From: Euglena gracilis | Lineage: Eukaryota; Euglenida; Euglenophyceae; Euglenales | Length of the DNA: 64,000 nt | NCBI GenBank assembly: GCA_039621445.1 | Contig: CP154956.1 | Span: 94,864,406-94,928,405 of the forward strand | Direction of reading: 5' to 3' | In this document: positions 1 through 11,379 of the stretch, piece by piece | How the letters are laid out: every line of letters starts with the position of its first letter | Numbering within the stretch: the stretch's first letter is position 1 | Notes under the pieces: generated by a model | Told to the model about the DNA's origin: nothing | Database searches by the model: none | What the model saw: only the letters and a program-made list of their open reading frames with translations | Translations under genes and position numbers: made by a program

Positions 1-421
1 CTGGGTCCCGTGGCCGGGCGTGGACCCAGCAATGACCACCCCGAAAAGAAGAAAGGGGAAGCAAAACATGGGGGGGGGGTCCCAGCAAAGGAGTGAAATT
101 CCTCTCCACTTCCGAAAAATTGCACGCTGGTCACACTGCTCACACATTGGTCACGGATTTCATAAACACCCATTTTGCGGATTTGATCAGATGTTGAAAG
201 CATGTTTTTCACGGATCTAATCAAACCTTGATTCTTATTTTGTTTTAGGGATTTAGTCAGGTTATTTAAACAGCCGGGTAATGGATTCACTCAGGTTATC
301 AAAACATGCATTATACGGGATTTTTCTTTTGATCAGATTTCTTTCCCAACACATGTTTTCCTGGCCAATCATCCCCCCCACCGACCCCAACGTCCGCCCC
401 ACCCCCAGCGATGACATGGAC

Positions 422-511
422 GAGGCACTGGCCGCAGTGGACCCCCGCCCGAAACTTCAGTGCGGGGCCGCCGCCCTCTGTCCAAATGCGGTGCGCCATG
501 AACACCTCGTG
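422..511 (-). CDS. Cyclase gene exon 9: second half of catalytic core
   Basis: Reads 'HEVFMAHRIWTEGGGPALKF' then 'RAGVHCG'. This follows the cyclase pattern 'ALQ..L..L...W...G.P.L..R.GVH.G' closely; the upstream codons 'AALQ' would fit too, so the acceptor may lie a few bases further out. A GT donor is at 420-421. The following 'N.AAR' part of the domain is outside the window. Confidence 0.55.
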
Positions 512-3500
512 CTGCAGCGCTGCCAGCCATGGCCCGCCCGGGGGGTCTCGGGCTTCGGGTACAGCGTCGGGACCGGGAGGAGAGCCGGAGTGTGGGCCGA
601 AAGACACTCAGTGGCGTGGTCCATACAGTTTTATACGATCCCGCCCGGTACACACAATTTTTTGACCGACCCCCCCCCGGGGGGGGACGATCATTTCCAC
701 TCTTCCGAAAACTGGTCATCCATTAACCCCCCATCGTCGTCGGTCACTCTGGATCCAAGGGAAATTCGACCACAAATATGAAAATAGCCAAAAAATTTTC
801 TGGTGCCTTCGGCGCCGGTGTTTGCTGATAACCCCCCCTGGGGTTGTCGGCCAGTGACTCAGTGATTGCATGGGCCAGCATTCCACAACGTACCTAATTC
901 ACTTTCTCAAGTCACTTTCTCGTTTGGTCATTTGTTGATCAAATTTCGCCATATTTTGGGGGGAAGCCGTTTGGGCAGGAATGAAAGGAAGACCAACCTG
1001 TATGAGACCAAATTGTTGAGTAACCCCCCCTCCCCCAGATGTCCTGGCGGCATGCCGGGCCAACTTTTGGCCCTGTCCCCCCCCCGCAAAGTTATTTTGG
1101 GCCCTTTTTTTCAGCGCCATAAAGGAATTTTGCCTAAAAAAGGGGGGGGTACAAAGTTACTGGAACCATCTTTTTTGCCCCTCCCTCCTCCAAGTTATTC
1201 GGCCGCTGCCAGGAGCAAGGGCCCTGCCAGGGTATTTGGGGGGGGTTACAGCCCCAAAAACATTGCATACAAAGTGGAAAGTGGAAACTATTTGCCGTCT
1301 GAAATGCTTAAAATAAGAAATTCTTGGGCAAGAAAGCTTGTCTAAAAATATTGGACAATGGGATCGCAGCATTAACGTGAAAGAAATCATCTACAACCCC
1401 AGGCTTTCCAGCCTCGAAAAAATGCGCAAAAATGTGCAAAATCCGAGGGAAAAGCACAAAAATCACGAAAAAAATAAACTAAAATAAACCTAAAAAAACT
1501 GGTAAAAATGGAACCAAATTCACAAGAACCATATGGAAATATAAGGAAAATGTCAGTTTTTAAAAAAATCGAAAAATTCAAAAAATAAAAAGTTGCAAAT
1601 GGTTAAAAAAAAAACGAAAACATTGGGCAAATCACAAAAGAATGTGCACAAAAGCAAAAAGTGTGCCGAAAAAAAATGCGCAAAAAATGCGGAAAAAAAA
1701 GCGAAACACATTCCCCGCCTGCTATTACACCGTTGCATTCTATTACACAGCTGCATTTCCTCTTTCCACTTTTTTGAAAAATTTTGAAATACTTGGCAAT
1801 GAGCTGGAAAAGGTACACGGTGTCTGTGGGGGGATGTCTGGGGGCATACTATTTGAGGGGGAGGAGCTTAATTCGGACTGGGATGCGGTTGGGACTCTAA
1901 ACACCCCAGACCTGGCCTCCTTGGGAAGCTGTTGTGGGGATGGAATGGTGGGGGGCAGGGTTCTTTTTAAGACCAGGGGGGGGGAGGGCGGGGTTTGATA
2001 TAAGGACAGGTGGGGGGGGTGGTCCGGACCCCCCCCCCCGCGGGCCAGGAGGGGGGGGGTGGGGGGGACACCCCCCCCCACCTAAACAGTGGCGCGGTCT
2101 GGGTGACCGAAAATTTTTGACCCCCCAAAACGACCAAAAGTGCCATTTTGGGCACTTTTTGGGCAAAAATTTGCCAAAAATGCAAAAAATTTTCGGCGCA
2201 AAGCGCCGGAGGAAAAAATTGACCCTTTTGGGGGGGGGGGGTCCCGGGTACCCCCCCCAGGGTCGTCGGACCCCCCTGGGAGGGGGGGGGGAGGGGACAC
2301 CCCCCCACTTAAACCTTGTACGCCCTCCTTATATCAAACCCTGGGGGAGGGTCTGGGGGACCCACAAAAAAATGGCCGAAAAATCGCGAAAAATGCTAAA
2401 ATAGCACTTTTTCAAAAATTTTCGGCGTCGAAAAGTATATCCCATCCCCCTCCGGGGGGACCCCCCCGGGGGGCTTGGCCGGACCCATCCACCTTACCCC
2501 CCCCCCCGGGGGGTCCACGCCTAAAAAAACCCCTGGTGCGGGGACCAGACCAGGCTTGGGCCGGGGCTGCCCTTGAGGATGCACTCGAGGGCGTCGGTGA
2601 GGTGGCGACCGCGGGAGAGCACTGGCGCCGGGGCCTCGCTCCCCCCGCCAAACCGTGCAACCACCGACCCCGCCCCCCCCCCCCAGAGTCGGTCAGGGTC
2701 GGAGGGGGGGGGTCGGGGGTGTAGACCAACCCACGGGAACCACACCAGCCACACGAGGTGAGTGCATGTCCCTACAGCGCTGGAGTGACCCCAGAGTTGC
2801 TCACCCGGCCAGGCGGAGCAACAAAAGAGCACTGGTGTAAGGGGTCCCTGGCCACTTACCACACAGCAAGCTGGGCCAGAAGCGAAGTTAGCGCCGGCCA
2901 TAAACCGACAAGGAGCCTTAGTGCAACTAAGGGGGGGTCGGGGGTCACTTCTGCTCTTCCAAAAAAAACTGCCACTCACTTTCCCCCCGGAAAACCAGTC
3001 AGTCACTACCCCCCGGTCGGCCAGCGACTGCTCCAAACCCACGTTGCGACTTCAGCAAAGAATCCCTGGGTGTGTTAGAACGAAACGTACCCAAGGATTA
3101 TTTTCCCGGTTCCTTCGCTTTGTTGGCCTTGCAGACGTGGGCAAGAGAGGGTGGAAGAGCTGGAAAAATGCTGCTAGCCCCCCCCCCCCGGGTGGTTTTA
3201 CCTGCCTGCCCCTCCCCCTGTGTGCCCCGGGTTACAACTCTCGACCAGGGGGGGGGTCGTAAACACCCCTGACCTGCAACCCCCCGCAACCCAAAAAAAC
3301 CGTGTGAAAGTAATTCGGGTCATGTGCAACCCCCTACGAGCAGGCGGCCGGAATACAGGGGTGGTCGGTGAGCAACGGGTCAGCGAAGCCCCAACCGGGT
3401 TCCACATCGCTAGGAAGCGGTCCCCGATGTAGTAATGCACCATGCCGGGGGCAGCGGAGGGGCCGCAATGCATCAATGGGAGGGGCGAGACCCAGCCCTT

Positions 3501-5415
3501 GCCCATTCTTTTAACCCCTGGCAGAGGGGGGCGGCAACACATCAGGAATCCTCTCGAAACACGCTACACAAAAAAACCCCGAAAAAAAACAAAACAAATT
3601 GCATGCAATCACCTCAGGAGCACTCCCCCCAAATTTGTCACAACCTGTACCGAGCTTTGTCTTTTCCCCGGTTCCATGCCCTACTGTGAGTCACAGTGCC
3701 CAGTGCCCAGTGTGACGATGCCGTCGGTGAGGAAGGAGCGATACCAGTGGCGTGTCTCCCCCCATCGGCCCCTCCCTGGCCCCGGGTCTTCTCCACGCAC
3801 CGGTCCACCACGTTCTGGTACTCGTTGAACACCGCGGAGAAGAGGGCCGTCGGGTACGTGGCGGGGGCACGCTGCGGGGTATCCGTGGCCCCCGCCGTCG
3901 GTCCACTTGGTGACCCTCTGAGGGGGAGGGGGGCACCCCGAAGCGACTCACCCACTTTTTCGAAAACCCACCCACCACACACATCCCATCTCCGGGGGTC
4001 GACCTGCCCACCCATCCACCCAAATCCCACCCAAAATCGGCCGAAAACCACAAGTTTTTTTCTGATCCGGCCTTCAGCCATGCCAGAGTGACCCATGTCC
4101 CCCCCCCCCCGGGCAGGGGGTCCAGCAATCCCAACCCACCCACGCCCCATGAGGGGTGACACAATTGTTAAGTGGACCTATGGCCCTGCCCCCAGAGGGT
4201 GAAATCCTAGAATTGGGAATTCCGGGGGGGGGGGCTAAAGTGTTTATTTTTTTTGAAAATGAAAACCATGCAAAATCCATAAATCCCCAAAACACCGTTC
4301 AAAAGCGGCGGGCAAATGTTTTTGTCTGGTGAATTTGGGCCTATTCGGCCAGAAACAAATCAAAAACTTCGGGAGGCCAAATTGGTGGGTGCAGAGGGTG
4401 GGGTCGACTTCCCGGGGGGGGGGGGAGAGTGGGCAAACCAGTATTTGATAAAAAGGCGACGCCACCCCAAAAATGCAGATATGAGTGCATGAAAAATGAA
4501 TTAATCAACTAAATTAATTAATTAATAAAATCAAATGAAAAATTTATCAAAAATGCCGACTTGCCCCACTGGAAATCTGGGCGGAAACACGGGGCACATT
4601 GACGGCCTTTGGCAGCTGCTTTGCGGGCGTGCAAATTTGTGTTCCAGGTTGCCCCCCAGCCGCAGCATGGGGGCAAACGGCGTCGAAGCCCTGCACGTTA
4701 ACGTACACAAATGCCACGTGCTCCGTCGCGAAGCGGCAGCTGCTGCCGGCGCTGGACTTGGAGTCGCCCCCGGGCACCGATGGCGGCCGGGCCGGCTGGC
4801 TGGGTTGCGGGGCCCGTTCAAAAATGCAAAATGGCACGGTTGAGGCAGGGAGGGTGTGTTGGGCCAAAAGATACTCAAACATGTGCAAAAATTGTGACCT
4901 GAAATAAAAAAAATATGCAAGTATACTTAAACCCGGAGGGAAACAACAAAAGCCCCGAAAATTTAATATTCCCGAATTCCATAAATAAAAACATTGGCAC
5001 AAAAAAGGGAAAAAAGCTCCGAGCTGTGCGATCCTTCCCCACGGGAAACGTTCTCACACCAAACAATTTTGAAGCCCCCCGGGGTTCTGGGGTGCCTGCA
5101 CATAGGCAGACCCCACACAAGCACCCCCTCTGGCACCGAACCCCCCCCCCCTATATCGGGCCAATGCCTTAGAAATGGGAAATGGGAAATGCCTGAGGGC
5201 ATTCCCCCAAAATTCTTCCGGCACTTTGCGCCGAAACCCATGACCTGGGACCCCCCCCCCCGGGAGGTCTTCCGAATGAAAAGAAGCCTGTCCCCCTCCG
5301 ACCTGCCATTGTTCCGCGGGGGGGGGGGATGGCCATCCAAAAGAAAGGGTGCTCCAGACAGATCAGCACAGACATAGAAAAGCGATGGGTCTGAAAAGGT
5401 GCTCTTCAAGGTTCA

Positions 5416-5448
<33 letters not shown>

Positions 5449-8400
5449 CTCACTGCCAACCAGGACGTCGTTTGGAAACCTCCCCTTGGGGTGTGTCCAA
5501 CTCTGAGGCTGCAAAATGTGGGGTGGCTGGAAAAAGGCTATAGGGGTCCTGGTGGGAACGGCCCGGCGGCCCGGCCCGGCCGGCGGCGTGCTGGGCAAGG
5601 GGGGGGTCGGCAGGCAGGCAGGTTGGGACCCAAAATTTTGAAAACTTTTTTTCGCTCAAAACCACTTTTTTCACTTTAGAACACCAAAAAAAGTGTTTTT
5701 GGGCAAAAAAATTTTCCAACCCGGACCCCCCCCCCCATGCCCCCCGCCCCCCAGGCCGGTGGACTTGGCCATTTTTTGGGTCAAAAAAGTCGAAAAAAAT
5801 CGAAAAAATGCCCAAAACCATGTTTTTAGACGTCCCGGAGCCTACAAATGTATTTCTCGGCCGAAAACGAGCGTTTTTCGACCCGCCAGCGCCCCGTTTT
5901 GGGCCGCCAACCCATTGAATTTGGGTCAAAACCGGGCCAAAAAGTCGAAAAAAATAGAAATTTTTTTTGCCCAAAACGATGTTTTTTGTCCACCTGGACC
6001 CGAAAAAAATGTTTTTTTGAGCCGAAAACGAGCGTTTTTCCCGGGCCGCAAGCCGGGCCGGGCCCGGGCCGGGGTGGTCTCCCAAAAAGCTCAGCCCTAT
6101 GTCACACCCACTGGTCGCTGAGCTCTTATCCCTTTATGGGTAAGAGCGAAGCTTACCACCGGCGAAACCCCCCCCTCGACCCCCCGCCCCCCCCCCCCGA
6201 CCCCCCGCGTCGGGGCCACCTCGGGAACCGACGGATTATCACCACGATCCCGGCCCGGTTCCCGAAATTTTTTTTTTCAGTCGCGAGCGACTGGATTTCT
6301 AGTTTCCGAATCACCCGGGGTTGACCTCCAACTCCCCGCCAGGCCCGAGTTATTCACGCGCGAAGGGGTCTAAACTGGGTAGGATCGGCCCGCCCCCCTT
6401 TTTAAGCCCCCCCCCCCTGGACTCTGCCATTTTGACCAAAAAATGTCAATTTTCAAAATATCTCCAAAATGAAGCCAAATCAAAGGAAATGTCCGGAGAC
6501 CTAAATTGAAACCCTTGGAATGCTCTATCTACTGGGATTTTGGTTTCCCCGCAGCTCACCGCCTAGCCCGAGATACGGCCGTTTTTCGACCAATTTAGGC
6601 CATTTTGTACATTTTTCCACTGTCCAACTTAGCCGTTTCCAGCCAAAAAAAGTCGAAAAAAATCGAAATTTTTTTTTGCTCGAAACGATGTTTTTTTGGC
6701 CTCCCGGACCCGTAAAAACTGTTTTTGAGCCGAAAATGAGCGTTTTCCGACCCGCCAGCGCCCCGTTTTGGGCCGCCAACCCATTAACTTTGGGTCAAAA
6801 AAGTCGAAAAAAATCGAATTTTTTTTTGCCCAAAACAATGTTTTTGGGCCTCCCGGACCCGGAAAAACTGTTTTTGAGCCGAAAAAGAGCATTTTTCGAT
6901 CAACGAAGGGGTGGGTGCGCGCTTATTAAGAGCTCAGCACTATTCAAGGGGGGGTGGTCCCGACCACCCCCCCCCCCCCTAGACGTTGGGAGGGAGGTCC
7001 AGACCCCCCCACCCCCCCTCCTCGACAGGTGCCAAAAATAGCAGAAAATTTTATTCCGGCGCTGCGCGCCAGAAAACGAGTAAAAACACCCCTTTTGCTG
7101 ACTTTTGGCCATATTGTGCATTTTTTGATTTTTTTTGTGTTGGTGTTTCCCCCCCAAAAAATGTTCAAAAAAATTCAAAAAATGAGGATTTTTGGATCGA
7201 TTTTCAAAGAAAAATCAGGGATTTTTGACCGATTTCGACCCGATTTCCGGCCCTTTGCCCGTCCATGAAATTGAAAATTTTTCCGCCCCCCCCCCCCCTC
7301 AGTTTCGAGGTAGGAGGGGGGGGGTCCGACCCCCCCCCCCCAAGGCTTCCCATCCAACCCTGGGTCTGGGGGGACCATTTTCAGTGGCCTTTTCCGGGCC
7401 CCCAGTGCCTTCGGCGCTGGGTCGGAGGGGGGGGTGTCTGCTATGGGCAGGCACCCCCCAAACCCCCCCCCCCCGGGGGTGGGTCGGATGGGTGCTATGG
7501 GGTGCCTGCCCTAGCCCCCCCCCCCCCCCCGTGGGGTAGGCACTAGGGTCCAAGGCCGGAAGAAAAGGCTGCTGGCTGGCTGACCCCCCCCCCCGGAGGA
7601 GATGAGGTGCCCTCCGGCTCAAGTGACACCCTGCTGCAAACACGTGATGTGTGAAAATCTTTTGATCATGGGCAATCAGCAGATTCCGAGGTCTCCATTT
7701 ACATTCTGAGGCAGCCCTGTACAATGCAGAGAGTAGAGGACGTTTACCCTGAGGACAACATCCTGGGAGGTCCCCATCTGAGAGATTGGTCAGTGCCACG
7801 GGGGGGGGGGGTTGGCAGCAAATCGGGCCACGGGGCATACGCCATTGGGGGGGGGGGGACTTCCAGACCGCCCGGGACACCAAGTTGAAGAACGCCTCCA
7901 GCCCGGTCTCCATCTGGAAGAAGGCGTTCTGCACCGCGTTGAACTCGCGGAAAACTGAGCGCTTCGGGGGGCGGGCCGGCCCGCGAGATGGCGGATCGGG
8001 ATCACGAACAGGCTGGGGGGGGGACGATGGCCTGGCTGGAGACGACAAACATGACGAGCACAGACCGCAGGCGACATAGATTGTTGCAGGAGGAACCAAG
8101 GTTTTTTTTAAAGCCCGGGGGGAAGGGAGGAGGGGGTCAGCACCTACCCACCCACCCACCCCCTGGGGTGGGGCCTTCCCGGGGGAGGGGGGGGTCCCGG
8201 GGGACCCACCCACTATTGCCCAAAATGGCCAAAAATGCCAAAAATAGTACCTTCCTCAAAAATTTCGGCGCCTTCAGCGCCGAAAAATATATACCCACCA
8301 GCCCCTACCTCTACCCCCCCCCCCAGGGGCCCCCCCCCCGGGGGGAGGAGGTCCAAGACTAAAAAACCCCTGGGAGGAACCTGTACTGCAACCTTTTGGC

Positions 8401-10792
8401 CTGACTTCTGAAATTTGGTGGATTTGGTGGCTTTGGTGGCTTTGGCGGATTCGGCGGCGTTGGCGGACTCCGCGTATTTGGCGTATTTCGGCATATTTTG
8501 GCGTATTTTGGCGGCGGCCTGCGATTCCGATCGTGCAGGGCCGGCCCGGGCACCTGCTGCTTCTTCCCGAAGTGCAGCTTGCCCACGCGGCGCATCTCCT
8601 GCCCCATGCTGCGCAGCTTCCACGCGATCCACAGCCCCGGCGCCAGGGCTGGCTGGGAAGGCCGGGTTTAAGATCCGGGGGGGGGAGAGGGGGGAGGAGG
8701 GGGCCAGCCGTGAAGACAAGAAGAAGCCGTAATGCAACTAGGGAGGGGAGGGGGGTCCAGACCCACCTACCCACCACTGGGGGGGGGGGGCTCGAGGGAA
8801 CCACTTTGGGGGGGGTTAATTTTGGGGTCCAAATTCTTTTTCGGTGCAAAGTGCCGAAAATAGAACAAAACTCCGCCTCCGGCGGGGTACCCACTCAACC
8901 CAACCCCTCCACCTGGAACCTGTCAAGGGGGTCGGCGTCCCGGACACTACTCCCAACAATAACAGGGGGTGTCTGGACCCCCTGCCACCAACCCCCCCAC
9001 CCCTAACGCAATGCCGACGGGCTTCCATGCATCCCTGTCAGGGTGGTTGCTAATGCCTCATCATTTACTAGATCAATGCACATAGCTAGTTAAAGAGAAT
9101 TTCGCCTAGGCACGAGCCTGCTTCCTCGAGAGATTGGTGTTTTCTCCCCGAGGACCTCAAGGACGTCCATTGAGGACGGTCCTTGAGCCAAAGGACCCGC
9201 AACGGCCGGGCCAGCGCTCGAACGGGTCGAAAACCCCCACCCAGCACTCCAAACCCCTCCGACCACGGACGCCCAGCGCCACGGGGCCGGACCTGACAGG
9301 TCCGGCACCCCCGCGGGCACCCCCAGGGCACCGGCACTGGGCCTGGTGCGGGGCACCGGACCAGTGCCGGTGCCCCGCCACTGCCTGCCCCCCCCCCCAC
9401 CGTGGGGCTCCCGCGCAGCCCTGCCCAGCGCCAGCGACATGGCGGCGGAGACGGAGAAGGACACGCCCCCGGCGGGCGTGCGTGGGACCGGACTGGCACC
9501 CGGGACAAGCCGGGGACTTCGAGGGGCGAAGCCCCCGGGAAGCCTGGAGGGGCTTCCGGCCTGGGGCGGCCCGGAACGGAAAACAAAAAATGCCGCCCCG
9601 ACACATTCAGGGAAGAATGGTCCGAAAAATGCCATCCCCACCCCCCCCGCCCCGGGAAACGGTCACCAGACAGGTTGGCCGGTACTGAGGACCCTGGCAA
9701 CTTCCTATACTGACACGTTGACCGGCCCCTGACAGTTTCCCCGGCCAGCCCTGGTCGCGGAGCAAGATGGCGCCCTGGAGGCATCTCCAGTTAAAATTCG
9801 AGGCGGAAATCCCAATTTCAGGCCATTTTGGCCTCTTTTCAAAAAAAAAAGGTGGTGCTTTGCACAAACTTCTTCATCATTTGGTCCAGCTCGACTGTGC
9901 CAGGCTGCCAACTTTATTTCAGTGGACCCCCCCCGGTCTCCAGCTCAGCTGGGAGCTTCTGGCTGGATGGCTGTACCCCTTCCCCAGGTACCCCCCCCCC
10001 CCCCGGGAAACTGTCACCTGAGAGGTTGGCCTGTAGCGGGACCGTGACAACTTCCTATCATGACAGGTTAGGCAAAACAATCCGACCTGAAACACTGGGG
10101 ACGCCCACACAAAACAGGTGTGATATATTCTTAACATTTTATTCTGAATCCATTTCAGAAACCTCAAGCAAGCGGCAAAGATAATTAAACCAATATCACC
10201 ACTCTCCATATTGCAAACCCCCAAAAATATAAACTCCAAAACTGGAGGAACCGTTTAGCATCACCCGACGCCTACTTGTGAGGGCGGCAGCAACGCGCCA
10301 CGCCAGCCCGGGCGAGGATGATATAAGTGCGGTTCTTGGTACGGTCCACCTCGTCCTCTGTGGCAGCCATCCGGCCCAGGCTGAATTTGACAAACCCGGG
10401 GGTCTCCGACTGCCATCCCAACCACCTGGGGGGGGGGGGTGGCTGTCTGGCAGGGGTGCGGGGTGAGCAATAAAAATCTTTCGGGTGATTTTTTTGCATT
10501 TCTTTTTTTTTTGTGTTTCGGTATTCCTTTTGGATTTTGAATTTTTTTTTGAATTTTGGAATCACAGCGCAACCCTCGCAGGGTCGAAAAAAATCCGAAA
10601 GTGGATTATGCCAGCGAAGCGAGGGGAGCGGAATCAGGGGCACAGGGTCCGCCCCCCCCCCGTCCGACCCGGCCTGGCCTGGGCGTCGATGGTCTGCATG
10701 AGCGCGGCCCGGGGCTTGAGGGCCACCACGGTGCAGTTGATGCCGGTGTCCCGGTGGCCCACCGCCACCCAGAACCTCCCCGGCGGGACAGT
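422..10792 (-). CDS. Split gene: membrane-anchored class III nucleotidyl cyclase (partial)
   Basis: Nine probable exons on the minus strand, read from 10.8 kb down to 0.4 kb, follow the order expected of a receptor-type adenylate/guanylate cyclase: end of an extracellular sensor-like region, membrane segment, HAMP-like helix, the helix that commonly precedes algal and protist cyclase domains, then the class III catalytic domain. The enzyme family converts ATP or GTP to cyclic nucleotide at the membrane. Exon GC is high and most joins are GT-AG, one GC-AG. No start codon or signal peptide is seen, so the 5' part lies upstream of 10.8 kb or is unrecognised. The catalytic domain is incomplete: the exon with the second metal aspartate was not found and the 3' end lies beyond the left edge. 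In the first catalytic exon the usual metal-binding Asp position reads Asn, so activity is uncertain. The family call rests on remembered motifs, not on a search. Confidence 0.6.
1956..2535. mobile_element. MITE family B, interrupted by a family A element
   Basis: Starts CAGGGTTCTTTTTAAGACC and ends GCCTAAAAAAACCCCTG (inverted relatives). Flanks GTGGGGGG and GTGCGGGG form an 8-bp duplication with one mismatch. A complete family A element (1989-2343) sits inside with its own perfect duplication, so A arrived after B. Confidence 0.75.
1989..2343. mobile_element. MITE family A, copy 1 (nested)
   Basis: Starts CGGGGTTTGATATAAGGAC and ends TCCTTATATCAAACCCTG. Perfect 8-bp duplication GGGGAGGG at 1981-1988 and 2344-2351. 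The interior has two hairpins (AAAAGTGCC...GGGCACTTTT and TTCGGCGCAAAGCGCCGGA) shared with copies at 16906 and 57026. Confidence 0.88.
2551..2621 (-). CDS. Cyclase gene exon 8 (tentative)
   Basis: Reads 'LSRGRHLTDALECILKGSPG'. The 'DALECIL' part suits the cyclase helix just before the second half of the domain ('DHA.RA..AAL'). The donor position is uncertain; the first usable GT is at 2550. The exon lies only 15 bp from the end of a nested MITE complex (1956-2535). Phase does not match exon 7, consistent with a missing exon. Confidence 0.4.
2936..3030. repeat. GTCGGGGGTCACTT...CAGTCACTAC repeat
   Basis: 'CCACTCACTTTCC' and 'GGAAAACCAGTCAGTCACTA' recur inverted at 29.66-29.80 kb ('TAGTGACTGACTGGTTTTCC') and decayed at 0.65-0.87 kb. 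A dispersed, C/G-bounded repeat. Confidence 0.5.
3801..3871 (-). CDS. Cyclase gene exon 7: catalytic-domain helix
   Basis: Acceptor CCCCGCAG at 3872-3873 and donor CCG|GTGCGT at 3800. The frame reads 'YPTALFSAVFNEYQNVVDR'. It corresponds to the helix after the first cyclase strand ('L...LN.YF..M..iV...GG'). The exon carrying the following 'GDA' metal motif was not found between here and 2.6 kb. Confidence 0.55.
4679..4740 (-). CDS. Cyclase gene exon 6: first catalytic strand
   Basis: Reads 'CRFATEHVAFVYVNVQGFDA', ending GCC|GTTTGCC. The segment 'VAFVYVNVQGFDA' aligns with the first strand of class III cyclases ('V.VLFSDIxGFT'), where the Asp binds catalytic metal. Here that position is Asn. 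The acceptor is one of two CAG sites at 4740-4750. Confidence 0.55.
5861..6900. repeat. Tandem units of about 150-160 bp in two blocks
   Basis: 'CCGAAAACGAGCGTTTTTC' recurs at about 5861, 6022, 6731 and 6879, with the shared 'CGCCAGCGCCCCGTTTTGGG' and 'AAAGTCGAAAAAAATCG' between. Two near-copies of a two-unit array about 860 bp apart. Open frames across it are repeat artefacts. Confidence 0.7.
7869..8012 (-). CDS. Cyclase gene exon 5: helix before the catalytic domain
   Basis: The acceptor is a C-tract ending AG at 8013-8014 and the donor is GCG|GTCTGG at 7868. The 144-nt exon is phase 0 at both ends. A 17-residue proline/arginine linker is followed by 'FREFNAVQNAFFQMETGLEA' and 'FFNLVSRA', which closely follows the segment '..EI..LQ.AF..M...L..F..YVP' that precedes the catalytic domain in receptor-type cyclases. 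A 276-bp MITE lies in the intron just upstream (8097-8372). Confidence 0.65.
8097..8372. mobile_element. MITE family B, copy 2
   Basis: Starts CAAGGTTTTTTTTAAAGCCC and ends GACTAAAAAACCCCTG, flanked by a perfect 8-bp duplication GGAGGAAC (8089-8096 and 8373-8380). Interior carries the hairpin TTCGGCGCCTTCAGCGCCGAA. Lies in the cyclase-gene intron between exons 4 and 5. Confidence 0.88.
8554..8648 (-). CDS. Cyclase gene exon 4: HAMP-like linker
   Basis: Acceptor AG at 8649-8650 and donor CAG|GTGCCC at 8553. The frame reads 'LWIAWKLRSMGQEMRRVGKL' then 'HFGKKQQ'. This matches the amphipathic pattern of the linker between the membrane segment and the cyclase domain in many protist cyclases ('..PL..L...M..V..LDF'). 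It ends in phase 0, matching the next exon. Confidence 0.6.
9401..9464 (-). CDS. Cyclase gene exon 3: membrane segment
   Basis: Reads 'VSFSVSAAMSLALGRAAREP', a small-residue helix followed by charged residues, as at the cytoplasmic end of a membrane segment leading into a HAMP linker. The donor is G|GTGGGG at 9400. No in-frame AG acceptor is visible immediately upstream, and the exact start is inferred from continuity with exon 2. The surrounding 9.0-9.8 kb is GC-rich and gives many long frames that I regard as artefacts. Confidence 0.4.
10302..10355 (-). CDS. Cyclase gene exon 2: juxtamembrane segment
   Basis: Eighteen codons, 'DEVDRTKNRTYIILARAG', after an acceptor ending CAGAG. They continue the sensor end into the start of a membrane helix. 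If left unspliced the frame reaches a stop at about 10277. The downstream join is unclear. The sequence GGCGTG occurs both at the end of this exon and at the start of exon 3, so the boundary can slide over 6 bases. Confidence 0.45.
10679..10792 (-). CDS. Cyclase gene exon 1: end of sensor-like domain
   Basis: Acceptor AG at 10793-10794. The frame reads 'GRFWVAVGHRDTGINCTVVA' followed by 'LKPRAALMQTIDAQ'. This resembles the last strand and helix of a Cache-like periplasmic or extracellular domain just before a membrane segment, where many cyclases and chemoreceptors have a pattern like 'W.VVVVxPxxxfM..I'. The exon ends CAG and the next bases are GC, so the join to exon 2 would be a GC-AG intron that keeps frame. 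Confidence 0.5.
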
Positions 10793-11002
10793 CTGGTTGC
10801 CCCCCCCCCCCGCCCCCCCCCCCCGCCCCCACCTCCGCCCTCGGGGGCAGGGGGGTGGCAATCATTAATTCAAATTCATTAATTAATTCATTAAATTCAT
10901 GAATTAAATTGAGGCAGCAATCTCATTAAATAAAAAAATTACCCCCCCCCCCCCCGCCCACTGACCGGTACCCGACCAGGGAGTGGTCGGTATACAGGGA
11001 CG

Positions 11003-11203
11003 CAGAGGTTCTTTTAGGACTGGGGGGGGGGGGGCTGAGGGGGACCCACTTTTGGGGGTGAATTTCGGGGTCCAAAATTCGGCCCAAAAATTCCTTTGCA
11101 CCGAAAAAAGAACAACTCGGCCCTCGGCGGGGGGGGTGTGGCTCGGCCAGGACCCCCCCCCCCCACACCCCCCAGGTAACGACATCTTTTAAAAAAACAT
11201 CCG
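11003..11203. mobile_element. MITE family B-like, copy 3
   Basis: Starts CAGAGGTTCTTTTAGGAC and ends CTTTTAAAAAAACATCCG. Flanks CAGGGACG and CAGGGATG match at 7 of 8 positions. Contains the CCTTTGCACCGAAAA half of the shared hairpin motif. Confidence 0.6.
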
Positions 11204-11379
11204 CAGGGATGGTCGGTGGGCAAAGGGGGGGGGGGGTGGGTGGGGGACCGGTACCGCCCGACAAGTCAGGAAACACCTCCCCCACGTCCTTGACACGCCA
11301 AAGTTCGGGGAAGGTGCGGTTGACACAGGGGGGGGTGTATCATGGACAAGCTGTGATGGGCTCCGTGCTGCAGACCATA

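Noticed and set aside
5450-6085. 211-codon minus-strand frame rich in 'KNIFF' and 'FFRLF'
   Set aside because: It follows the 150-160-bp tandem units, and the repeated peptide pattern is simply the repeat translated.
9090-9784. Long GC-rich frames on both strands at 9.1-9.8 kb as a gene
   Set aside because: All six frames are open because of GC richness. Only the short membrane-helix segment 9401-9464 fits the cyclase architecture.
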